NCBI RefSeq assembly: GCF_036323735.1 | Contig: NC_086034.1 | Span: 34,616,939 to 34,680,938 of the forward strand | Reading direction: 5' to 3' | DNA: 64,000 nucleotides | Origin: Rattus norvegicus | Taxonomy: Eukaryota > Chordata > Mammalia > Rodentia > Muridae | Shown here: positions 10,694 to 21,176 of the stretch, in pieces | Layout of the letters: each line of letters begins with the position of its first letter | How positions within the stretch are numbered: position 1 is the first letter of the stretch | Made by a program: the position numbers and the translations under genes | Notes under the pieces: generated by a model | Databases searched by the model: none | What the model was told of the DNA's origin: nothing | Seen by the model: only the letters and a program-made list of their open reading frames with translations

Positions 10694-11408
10694 CCCAAAT
10701 GCTTGAATTACCCTAGATCCCTAGAACAAATGAAACTCAAGACGGATGATCAAAATGTGAATGCTTCACTCCTTCTTTAAATGAGGAAAAAGAATACCCT
10801 TGGCAGGGAAGGGAGAGGCAAAGATTAAAACAGAGACTGAAGGAACACCCATTCAGAGCCTGCCCCACATGTGGCCCATACATATACAGCCACCCAATTA
10901 GACAAGATGGATGAAGCAAAGAAGTGCAGACCGACAGGAGCCGGATGTAGATCGCTCCTGAGAGACACAGCCAGAATACAGCAAATACAGAGGCGAATGC
11001 CAGCAGCAAACCACTGAACTGAGAATAGGACCCCCGTTGAAGGAATCAGAGAAAGAACTGGAAGAGCTTGAAGGGGCTCGAGACCCCAAAAGTACAACAA
11101 TGTCAAGCAACCAGAGCTTCCAGGGACTAAGCCACTACCTGAAGACTATACATGGACTTACCCTGGACTCTGACCCCATAGGTAGCAATGAATATCCTAG
11201 TAAGAGCACCAGTGGAAGGGGAAGCCCTGGGTCCTGCTAAGACTGAACCCCCAGTGAACTAGACTATGGGGGGAGGGCGGCAATGGGGGGAGGGTTGGGA
11301 GGGGAACACCCATGAGGAATGGGAGGGGGGAGGGGGATGTTTGCCCGGATACGGGGAAAGGGAATAACACTCGAAATGTATATAAGAAATACTCAAGTTA
11401 ATAAAAAA
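10694..11408 (+). other. L1 3' UTR, G-rich tract and polyadenylation signal
   Basis: About 0.7 kb of non-coding 3' UTR. A G-rich tract at 11268-11338 has several runs of 4-6 G with short spacers and could fold into a G-quadruplex, a conserved feature of L1 3' UTRs. AATAAA lies at 11400-11405 and the A run is only about nine bases before the TSD. The minus-strand frames at 10737-11110 are shadows. Confidence 0.85.
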
Positions 11409-11425
11409 AAAGAATATGAATACAT
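11409..11425. repeat. L1 target-site duplication, right copy
   Basis: AAAGAATATGAATACAT, identical to 4462-4478. Its first bases merge with the L1 A run, so the exact boundary has a few bases of ambiguity. Confidence 0.95.
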
Positions 11426-11461
11426 ATATATATTTACATACATACATACACACACACACAG

Positions 11462-11506
<45 letters not shown>
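11426..11506. repeat. TA/CA compound microsatellite
   Basis: Mixed (CATA)n, (CA)n and (TA)n directly downstream of the L1 TSD. It belongs to the target DNA rather than to the L1 tail. Frames through it are low-complexity artefacts. Confidence 0.9.
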
Positions 11507-11510
<4 letters not shown>

Positions 11511-14166
11511 CTTTGATTTTGAAACAAAGTTACCTTTGGTTTGGAAATGTACTTTTTGCTGACTAAACTTGTTATAGTAACTTACTAGCCAAAATATAAA
11601 GTCTTCTGTTACTAATATATGCATGCGTAATAAGAACACTCTCATGACTAATTTTGAAATAGCAAAACTGTAAATAGTTCTAGTGGTTTAATAAGTATGA
11701 CATAAGATATCGTGTTGTCTGTGCTTTCATTTTATTACTAAAGCTTAGTATCACACATAAACTACTTGAAATGCCACATTTTTTCAAAGTCACTTTTTAT
11801 GAGGCTTAAATGCGCATTTAATCCAGAGCCTAACAAAATTAGCCTCCTTATAAAGGGCTGTTCATTTATGTGACATTGTGTAGAGTGAGTTAAGTAAAGC
11901 GGTATGGACAGCTCCACTCCAGCTCTCTGCCCCAAGAAGCACTGATGATTAATGAGCTACATTGGTAATTGGCTCTTGGTTACAGATGTCGTAGACATTC
12001 AAGAATGAGAGTGTAATGGATGATACCTCAGTGGTTCGAAGAGTGCTGACTCATGGATGGATTAAGGTGACCTGACACACTAAGACGAGCTGGTAATATG
12101 AAACTGCATTTTCTGTTTTCAGCGTTTTCTTACACGGAAGCCATTTTCTTTTTTCTTTTTTGTTCTTGTGGTTTGTTTGGTTTTGTTTCTTTATTTTTTT
12201 TCTCATTTTTTTTTCAAAAAATCTTGCAGTCAGAAAAGTCTATGAAAAAATGAGAACATTAGGAAACAATGCATCCCAAAACAGGTGAAACAAATTTCCT
12301 AGTCTAGTAGTCTTCGTGTGTTAGTTCATAGGAGATGTAGTTATCTTCTTTTGTAAGTAGGGCATTTTCTCATGATCTGTATGTATTGCTGTGTTGTTTC
12401 AGACTCTAACCTTGCAGAGGTCCATCCTAATCAATAAATCATTGGGTGTAAGGTGTTATGTCCTCCAAAGAAGTATTAAACCAAGAAGTATTGTATGTGA
12501 TCATTTTATAGACCCGATAATGCATGCATTTTTCCTGATTAAATTTCCTGAGCTCTGTACTTGGACCTACCCCTTCAGATATCAAAGCTCCTGTATACCC
12601 ACACATTTAGATTTTTCACTTATCAATCAGTATATCTATCAATCAATCAATCATTCAATCATCCAGTCAACCAATCAGTCCTTGAAACAACATCTCATTC
12701 GACATCCCAGGCCAGTGCTTGCCTTGAACTCTCAATTTTCTCTTTTCAGCCCACCCCCAATGCTGTGATTGCAGATATAACCAAAATCAGATTCTTATTT
12801 AATCCTTACTTTTGTTAATTTCTAATCACAATGTGACCACTCTCATGATTTTGCCTTAAATATCGATGTTAGGATCCTGACTCCCTGTTCTACTGGTTTC
12901 CAATTGGAGAGTTCAGATCTGTGAAGCCTGACAGAATTCTTGGTGTGAGGATGATTGGGCAAACTGCATGGAAACTTGAATATCTAATTTGCACTTGAAA
13001 GAACTGCATGTAGTTCATTATGATTTGGGATATGACACATATAGTACAGTAGATTCCAAATGTTTATGAACTAAATTAAAATGGGCCAAATGTTACTCTT
13101 AAGAGATCAACAATATTCTCTTATCTTTGAGGGTTTGTACAAGGAAGATGTTGAGAGATGGTGTTCATGTGTTTAAAGAAGATAGCCCTTATGTTGGCAC
13201 TGACTGTACAGGAAACAGGGGAAATGGAAAGGTCATTAATGAGGCAAGGTTATGAAGACTCAACTTAGTCAAAGAACAGTAAGATGGACAAAAAAAAAAA
13301 GAAAAAAGAACCCAAAAGTTATTTCTGCGTACTAGTATTAAAAAAGAAAACATGAAGAGCTGAGGGTAATCCTGTCTTCTGGTCTGTGGAACCAGCAGTT
13401 GTAGCTATTGTATGAGTTATCTTTGGTTCAGATAGGAAAGATACTGATGTAGCGTTTTCTGTTAATTAATGTCTACCTAGCATGCAGAATTTAGGAATGA
13501 GACCAGAAAAAAATCATAGACAATATTCATCTACTCTAAAAAAAATGTTTTCTCAATGTCAGAGGAAGCAAGATCATGCTTGGTTCATTCTTGTGATCAC
13601 AGACTCTAGCACAGTGCTTGGTATAGACTGAATGAATAAGTATTAAATGAAACTGATACAACTTTAACTTCCTATGTATTTGTGTTACCTTTAGCTCTAT
13701 TACTTCTTTACTTGAAGGCAGAGGTGTGGTTGTTTTCAGGAATGAACCCTATGCCTTGTTCATGCTAGTAAAGTGCCCTACCACTGAATAACATCCTACC
13801 CCACATCTCCCAATTAATTCTAAGAAAAATGTTAATGTTAATTATTTGTGTGATCATTTTGCTTCTGATTTAAAAGATGAATTTATATACCAGAGGAGTT
13901 GCATATATCTGTCACAGTGATTGAGTGTCCTGGATATCCACACTTCATCTAACATTGTATAGTTAATATAAGTTAACATTGTTTCCCTTATACTTTGATT
14001 AACCATTTCTGCAGAGGCCCAGACTTTATCACATGTCCCTGTACTAAAACTAACTTCATTGTTTTTGTTGACTACCACAGAAACATAAGAAAAAAATACA
14101 CTTATTCAGTTTATGTTAGGAAAGTTTAATTTTCAGCAAACAGAGATTTTAATTAAACCAATAATA
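11507..14166. other. Mostly unique sequence, no gene seen
   Basis: AT-rich DNA holding a T-rich stretch (about 12145-12217), a short imperfect (CAAT)n run (about 12624-12690), an A-rich stretch near 13290 and a degenerate tRNA-type SINE (13740-13803). The 125-aa frame at 12391-12768 is partly made of the CAAT repeat and shows no domain. Confidence 0.5.
13740..13803 (-). mobile_element. ID/B4-type SINE remnant
   Basis: AATGAACCCTATGCCTTG, then CATGCTAGTAAAGTGCCC and TACCACTGAATAACATCC, resemble the reverse complement of the ID tRNA-like head, with several substitutions. Confidence 0.6.
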
Positions 14167-14170
14167 TTTT

Positions 14171-14394
14171 GGATATGGAGAAATGACTCGATAGTTAATA
14201 ACACTGGCTGCAATTCCATAAAACCTGAATGTGATTCCCAGCACCCACATGGTGGCTCACAACTGTCTGTAATCCCAGTTCCAGTGGATCCAACAAGTTC
14301 TTTTGGCCTCTGCAGGGAACAGATACACAAGTAGTTTACAGACGTATGCAGGGAAAACACTCATGTACATAAAATAAAATGAAAAATGTTATTA
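14171..14394 (+). mobile_element. B3-type (B2-superfamily) SINE
   Basis: GGATATGGAGAAATGACTCG at the head, the B-box region GATTCCCAGCACCCACATGG, then CTCACAACTGTCTGTAATCC and an A-rich end AAAATAAAATG. This is the order of a rodent B3 element. It is moderately diverged. Confidence 0.8.
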
Positions 14395-14424
14395 TGAATT
14401 ATACCAAAGTTTTATTTTTGAGGA

Positions 14425-14448
14425 AGCATGCGTGCGTGCACACGCGCG

Positions 14449-14496
<48 letters not shown>
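14425..14496. repeat. Alternating CG/CA dinucleotide tract
   Basis: GCATGCGTGCGTGCACACGC, more CG, then a long (CA)n. Continuous purine-pyrimidine alternation with CpG steps is favourable for left-handed DNA. Confidence 0.9.
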
Positions 14497-14500
<4 letters not shown>

Positions 14501-16610
14501 CCTGCATATAGAATGTGTATGTATGACTGCAGGAGCTTGTAGAGTCCAGAAGATGGTGTCAGATTCCTTGAAGTTACAGGCAGTTGTGAACAGCCCAAAG
14601 CAGTTGCTGGGATTTAAAACATATTGCTGGGTCCTCTGTAGAACAGAACTCTTAACTATTGAGACATCTCTGTAGCTGATGAATTGGATTTTTATTAATA
14701 AAATCACACTTTTGGAATGATGATTATGTTTTATTAGCTATAGTGATTTGGCAGAAAAGTTTGTCTTCATTGAAGTTTTTGGGTTCCTGCTGAACATTTA
14801 CAGCAGGGGAAGGGTAAGTTCTTTCTTTGCAACTTATGCTTATTTGCATGTTGCCTGTATGATTTCAGAAAGTAACAACTCTTTCTCTTTTGGAAAAGGA
14901 TTTCCATATCTAAAATGTAGCTTTTAAGGAGTCTGACTGAAAAATAACTCTGGAAATAATATCTAATAGGATATTGATAAATTGTAAGAGCAATTTACAG
15001 TAAAGATAACCAACAGCTTGTGATGTTTTCATGTGTGTTGCGGAGTCTGTATCCCATGGAGAAAGCTTATGTATTCTCTATGATATGTGTGGGTGGGAAA
15101 ATGAGTGGTCACTGAAGATAATTGTACAGGACATATTACCAGAGACAAAAGCTCTGGTAAAAGACTCTGTCTCAGAAACATCCTTATCCTAAAATATAAT
15201 TTTTGGACCAGTGACTTTCAGCCTTGTTCCAAAGCATTGCATTGTTAAAATTCATTTCCTGTCATTGCAGTCTGTGGATAGCATGCCAGCCTGTCCCAAC
15301 GGGCAGCAGAAAGGCGAGAAGGCCCATGGACTGTTCTCTGTCACCGCTGGTGGAGAATCAAACATTCAGAAACCTCACACTGACATTTCCCTTTGCGTTT
15401 TCTTTTCTTTTCCAAATCAAATGTCACATAACAGAGTGGGAACATCTAAGAATTGGCAGCCTCTCTCATTGAGTAAAAGCCTAAGGCTGTCACTTTCCGT
15501 CAGCCTTGGACTGCCTCAGGATGGAAGTCTAGAACTATGCTGCTGGAGGCTCGCTCAGTGGAGTTCAGTGACTGAATTCTAAGCATTTCAGAGCACTGGG
15601 GTAACAGATGCCAGCAGACTGTGGTCCCTCATTGGTCTTTATCATTCCTTACTCTTCATCCCTATGGTTGCCTTGCACAAAGGCATAAAACCTCCCAGAC
15701 TGTGTCTAATTGCATAATCCCAGGTGGACAAAAACTGCTCCCTCTCTCCGACTAATGATCATTTTATGATCTGAGGAAGGAGGATGGATAGCTCTGGATG
15801 TTTTTATCCTTACTGGTGCCAGCACAGATGCTGTGTGTATGCTGGGAATTATCTGGAGAGGTCTCTCCTTCTGACTCTTTGGAATGCTTTCACAATACCA
15901 ATCTGGGAATTTTTTTGGCCATGCCTTGGGGATGCAATTTTAAAGTGCTGAAAGGACACTGGCCAAGGACTCCATTTTATTCTGAAGCAGGATTCCTGCT
16001 TGGTGAATGAGCCTGGTGAGGTCTTAGGAGTGGATGCCTCGTTTTACTTTCTCATCTAAGCCTTAGCTTCTAAGGTAATGAGGACTCTGATCAAGACACT
16101 GCACTGCCACCTCACTCTGAAGATGAAACGGATGTGAGGAAATAATCTTGTGAAAAGTCCTGTTAGTTGTTCCCAGGTTTCTCCTTTGTGAAGAATAGCT
16201 GTGGATTTACAGTCCCACACTGCCTCACAGAGAACAAACTAAGATCTGAGTGTTTCCATCGCCACTGTGATGACTTCCGGAGGTGGGGCATTTGACAGGC
16301 GTCCAGATCACCAGGATGAAGCTCACATTACTGCTTTCCTGGAAGATGTCCTGAGGGTTGCCATGGCCTTCTTACTAGCTGAGCACCACACAGAAGCCCC
16401 GACATGAGAATGAGGAAGCCGTTTCTTTCCAGTCACAGGAGCTGTAGGTGCTTTGATCTTAGGCTTCGCAGGCTTCAGAAGTATGATCCATCTGGGATCC
16501 AGTATATTATTCCATGTTTTGTTATAGTTGCTAGATATATATTGATAGTTCATGGGGGGTAGAGAGCACTTCCAAGGTAATAAAGGCCTAAAGAGGCCAA
16601 AAAAGGGGGT
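14497..16610. other. Unique sequence, no confident gene
   Basis: The plus-strand frame at 15211-15582 (123 aa) and the minus-strand frame over 16323-16730 have no recognised domain. The second also runs into the B2 SINE. CpG content is low and there is no clear promoter. Confidence 0.45.
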
Positions 16611-16800
16611 GGGCTGGCGAGATGGCTCAGTGGTTAAGAGCACTGACTGCTCTTCCAGAGGTCCTGAGTTCAATTCCCAGCAACCACATGGTGGCTCACA
16701 ACCATCTGTAACAGATTCTGGTGTATCCAATGACAGCTATAATGTACTCATATACATTAAATAAATAAAACATTTTAAAAAAAGAAAAGAAAAGAAAAAA
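16611..16800 (+). mobile_element. B2 SINE
   Basis: GGGCTGGCGAGATGGCTCAG at the head, pol III B box AGTTCAATTCCCAG, then CAACCACATGGTGGCTCAC, an AATAAATAAAA signal and an A/G-rich tail. It is close to the B2 consensus apart from a shortened tail region. Confidence 0.93.
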
Positions 16801-17476
16801 GTTGACTCATCAATTTCTTTTCTTTCATCTTTACTCGAAGACAGTCTGTCTCTTGCAGCAAGTTAATTATTTCCTTGGTCCCCCTCCTTCTTACGGTGGC
16901 TTTGCTCCATGCTTGCCTATGGCACAGGGTTCTGGTTCAGCCTCCCGGTGTGTGGATTACTGTGTCTCCAGCTGCTGGGACTAATATCTCATATCTCAAG
17001 GTCATTGTCTCAGCCGAAGACTTACAGATTAACTTTTGTGTCCTTAGTCTAATGCTGTCTCCTTACTTAGTTAGTGCAGAATACACTGACCACTGTAACA
17101 CAGAGTTATTCTTTCAAGCTGTTTTGCCTCTTAGCTGAATGTCCTGAGCCCAGCTGTGTTTTGAGGATCTGATTAAATGCAATCAAACATTATTTTGCCA
17201 GCCAGCGTCAGCTACCAACAACTCCCCTGCCAATTACAGGACGTCTGGAGTCACTTCCGTATCTTGGGGGTGAAGAAGCTCTGCAGCTGCTGCCCCTCAC
17301 TCCTGTCTAGAGCAGACGGTGGGCGAGTGTGGGGGTGAGCTGCCGACCAGTTCTGGCCTGTGGACTGTTCACAGCTGGAGGTGCAGACTAGATTTTATGC
17401 TTTTATACATTTGGAAAAAGTTAAAAGAGCAGCAGGATTTTGTGAGGATTGAAAATCAAATCTAACTTCAGGGTCA
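16801..17476. other. No recognised feature
   Basis: Unique-looking sequence between the B2 SINE and the polypyrimidine tract. No credible exon. Confidence 0.4.
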
Positions 17477-17664
17477 ATGCTCCAAACTAAAGTTTTTCTC
17501 TTCTTTCTCTTCTTTGTCTCCTCTCCCCTCTTCTCCTCTCCTCTCTTCTCCTCCCCTCTTTCCTTCTCTTTTTTCTCTCCCTTCTTCTCTCCTTCTCTCC
17601 CTCCCTCCCTCCCTCCCTCCCTCCCTCCCTCCCTCCCTCCCTCCCTCCCTCCCTCCCTCCCTGC
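17477..17664. repeat. Polypyrimidine tract with pure (CCCT)n
   Basis: An almost unbroken C/T run with TCTCCTCT-type repeats, ending in about 17 pure CCCT units (17594-17661). It has mirror symmetry suited to triplex formation. It is open in several frames on both strands only because it is low complexity. Confidence 0.95.
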
Positions 17665-18310
17665 CTTCTCTTTTCTTTCAGACCAGGACTGGGAATGGCA
17701 TTCCTTGGCAGAGTATGCACAAGCCCTTGAACTGACTTAACCACTGAAAAACCAAACCAAGCCAAAGGCAATAAAACAAAGCCCTCAATAACCCAGCCCA
17801 ATGCAGACAACTCCCTAAACAAAACCACAGACAGGACATATCCTTTCACCCAGGTAGGTTTATGACTTGGCGCAATGGTGGAGTTGAAGGTGGAGGCAGG
17901 GACAGTATTATCTACAAAGCAAGAACATTTTCTACTTGACCAAGATGTGGGGTCTCAATACTCTCACCAGAGTTTAAATTCCCCCTGGATATTAATGATT
18001 AAGGGGTTAGACACAAACATAGAAGATTTAAGGGGTCAGACACTGTGCCTGACTTTCTTGCTCGGCAACTATATACTTTTAATTATTTCCCCTTCCCAGA
18101 TGGTATATCTTTCACAATCCAGCTGTGCTTAAGTTACTTAGAGTGTGATCATGGTTTCAGGCCCATCTTCCTCCAGTGAGGTAATCCGGTGGGAGCTATT
18201 AGTGTAATTTCTGTTTCATCTACTGCACAAAAATTTATCACCTCAGTGGTGCTTCACTCTCAGTTTTAAGCTTCGTAAGAAACATTATGACCAATAATGA
18301 GTGCAAATAT
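17665..18310. other. No recognised feature
   Basis: Unique-looking sequence. I see no repeat family or exon. Confidence 0.4.
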
Positions 18311-18512
18311 AGCTGAGAGGCTGATAAAATGGCTTAGTGGATGAGGGAACCCACTACCAAGTCTACCCTGGTTCAATGCATGGGACCCAGATGGTGGAAG
18401 GAAGGAACTCATTCCCACAAGTTGTTCTTTGGCTTCCATTGGCATTCTGTGGCAAGTACCCATACAAACACATGAATGAAAGAAAAGTTAAAAAGGTTTT
18501 TTTAAAAAAAAT
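18311..18512 (+). mobile_element. Old B2/B3-type SINE
   Basis: AGCTGAGAGGCTGATAAAAT, GGTTCAATGCATGGGACCCA and CCCACAAGTTGTTCTTTGGC occur in the order of a tRNA-derived rodent SINE, ending in a T/A-rich tail. It is strongly diverged and the subfamily is uncertain. Confidence 0.65.
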
Positions 18513-20268
18513 CACAATTTCCAAGAACAACAGAATAGGTTGAAGGCTACTTAATGATGTCCCTCCAACAGGAAACTGATGTACCTAAGGTCGTACAGGC
18601 GGTTAGCAGGGGTAGTTGTTCTTAATTCTGGTTGCAAAGCATTAGCAACCCCACTTTATAAATTCTTTTCTTGGTAAAGAGGAGGAAAAGACGCCGATGT
18701 CCCATGTCTAACTGTGGACCAGACTTACCCTCTCTGATTGCCATGCAGATGATGCTCACTGGAGAGTTAAGTTAGTCAGGAGGAAGTTGTACATGAGTTA
18801 CGTGAGATTATGTAGACAGGCAGACAGAGGGACACATCCAGGCTTCCTTTGTTAAAAAGAACAGCAGCAAAGACAATTAGCTACACCAAACTGCAAAAGC
18901 AATAATTATTTTATCTCCTACAATAGTCCACTTTCCCTATTTTCCTACCTCACTACTAATTTAAGATAACTTGATGGCATTTAAGTAGGAGAAAAGAATT
19001 TGTATGTAAATGAGAATGAGGCCAAAAATTGGCTATTAAAGTCCATTGGATTTAAGAAAGCTTCACATTTGATTTAAAAACCACAATTCTGCATAAGTGT
19101 TTAAAACTATTCAGAGAGTTTTTTCTATTAAATAATTTTATTTTGAGAATAATGATGTGATTTTTATTTTAGGGTGAAATGAATTCTGCAAAGCTTTATA
19201 ATAAGAAAGGAACAAGGTGAAAAGTATTTGAAAACTTTTCTTGCACTATCCATAGTATAGCAACCATGTATGTGGGGAGCAGGCAGAAATGCAAATTCAT
19301 TCATTCTGTCTTTATAAGCTATAATACTTCAATACAATGATTTTATATTGATGTGTATATACAGGGATACATAGTCAGCATAACTTTTTTTACTATTGTA
19401 AAAGAGTAATATGATCTACTCTTAAATGAGATATTTTATTGTTAAAGTCATAAAAGCAAGTTAGATGTTTGGAATATATATTGTTTGCAGTCTTGGAAGA
19501 TGTGACTGATAGCTTTCTAATACCAGGATGGGTAGTAGGAATTGTACAGGGTTCTTACTTTAGTCATGTGAGCATGCACATGTGTAGTGGACACAGGCAG
19601 CCCCTTACACATGTCCTGAGCTTTGCAATATATGAATGTTACCTAAAATGCAAAGGAAGCTTTGTGGATATGATTAAGCAGTTTCGTTGTTGTTGTTATC
19701 AAGGTAGTCTAACATAATTTTGAATTCCATTTTAATTACAATAGAGAGACTGGAAGGTGGAAGGAGAGAAATGACAGAGGCAGAGAACAGATTGCTAATA
19801 GAAGACAAGAGCTGGAAATGCGGCCATCTTTCAGAAACAGGAATACACAAGAAAAGGAAATCTGCCATCAGTGTCTAGCAGTGTAGCTGTACCCATAGCC
19901 ACATGTACCATTAGCCACATGACACCCTTTTCAAACTTCTGATCTCCAAATCACTAAGGTTATGAACCCATGTTATTTCAAGCCACCAAGCTTATGGAAA
20001 CTGATTATAGCACCAGTCACAAACTCATCTGGACTTCCTTGACTTTCTACTGAAACTCACAAATGTCTTCTAAGGGCAGTGTGTTGAAATGCATAAAAAT
20101 ATGAATCCATGGTTGAAAAAGACATCAATTATAATACTTTTGCCACAAGATTAAAATGTCTGTAATGCAGCCACGTGCATACATTTGTGTTAATGAATTG
20201 AGTGTCAAGATAATCCATTTAGAATATGATTAAAACCTTTTGACTGAAAAAACTTCAGAAAAAAGTTT
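18513..20268. other. No recognised feature
   Basis: AT-rich unique sequence. Small frames such as 19469-19717 have no recognisable domain. Confidence 0.4.
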
Positions 20269-20295
20269 ATCTGTCTGTCTATCTATCATCCATCC

Positions 20296-20354
<59 letters not shown>

Positions 20355-20426
20355 ATCTGTCTGCCTGTCTGTATGTCCATCTGTCCATCCATCCATCCAT
20401 CCATCCATCCATTCATCCATCCATTT
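20269..20426. repeat. Compound tetranucleotide microsatellite
   Basis: (TCTG)n, then (CATC)n, a long (TCTA)n (20296-20353), (TCTG)n again and (CCAT)n. A likely polymorphic locus. Confidence 0.95.
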
Positions 20427-20794
20427 TATATCACATGTCATCGTGATGGAAACCAGCATAGGAACTCAAGGCAGGAATTTGAAGCAGAAGCATTGGGGAA
20501 ATGCTCCTTCCTGCCTGACTCTCTGGTGTGCCTACTCTCAAGATCATTCTTATATCTCTTTTCGGTGCACCAATACCACTTGGCTGAGAAATGTTGTAGC
20601 CTACAGTAAAGATGGTCTTCTATATCAATTATCAATTAAGACAATCAATCCTTCTGTGACATTCCCACAGAGCAACATGATTTAGGTAGTTCCTCAAGAC
20701 TCTAAACTGAACTCAAGTTGACAATTGAGATAAACCAAACAGAACACATACAAGCTGAGTGAAACTTTATCTTTAAAGTATTTATTCGTGTGGG
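20427..20794. other. No recognised feature
   Basis: Unique-looking sequence between a microsatellite and a SINE. Confidence 0.4.
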
Positions 20795-21090
20795 ATCTAG
20801 GGGGATGGGTCAGTGGCCAACATGCTTATTCTACAAGCAAGAAGATCTACATTTGGATTTCCAGCAAGCCATGTAGGCTGCCATCAGTGGCACATATCTG
20901 AAACCTCACGGCTTGGGGCCAGCTGACTCAGGTAGATTGTAGGGAGTTTGACGGACAGTTAGACAGGACAGAGCAATGAACTACAGGCTTTATTCCATAC
21001 ATAAAGTAACCTCAACTTCCGGCTTCTGGACACTTTTATGGGCAAGCATACACATGTACTGCACAGACACAGATGCACACATAGACAAAC
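20795..21090 (+). mobile_element. B4-like composite SINE, diverged
   Basis: A tRNA-type head (GGGATGGGTCAGTGGCCAAC, GGATTTCCAGCAAGCCATGT) is followed by a B1-like middle (CAGTGGCACATATCTGAAAC) and a tail region rich in CTTCCGGCTTCTGGACAC. It runs directly into a (CA)n tract. The subfamily is uncertain. Confidence 0.6.
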
Positions 21091-21144
21091 ACACATGTGC
21101 ACGCACATACCACACACACACTTGCATGCACACACACACACACA

Positions 21145-21175
<31 letters not shown>

Positions 21176-21176
21176 T
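21091..21176. repeat. (CA)n microsatellite
   Basis: Interrupted then pure CA repeats at the 3' end of the B4-like SINE. Confidence 0.95.

Larger units (their letters stand above)
4479..11408 (+). mobile_element. Full-length rat LINE-1 with TSD
   Basis: A 6.9 kb element with every L1 part in order: tandem-unit 5' UTR (4479-5606), ORF1 (5607-6815), 59-bp spacer, ORF2 (6875-10693, broken), 3' UTR with G-rich tract, AATAAA and a very short A run. A perfect 17-bp TSD brackets it, so it inserted here as one event without 5' truncation. It sits between an old LTR element and a TA/CA repeat. It cannot mobilise itself, because ORF2 carries three nonsense codons and two frameshifts. An exact TSD together with coding decay suggests moderate age. 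Confidence 0.95.

Noticed and set aside
16323..16730. 135-aa minus-strand frame as a possible processed pseudogene
   Set aside because: No parent protein recognised and it runs through a B2 SINE; not enough to call.
17477..17849. Pro/Ser/Leu-rich and Arg/Glu/Gly-rich frames of 73-120 aa
   Set aside because: Translations of the CCCT microsatellite in different frames.
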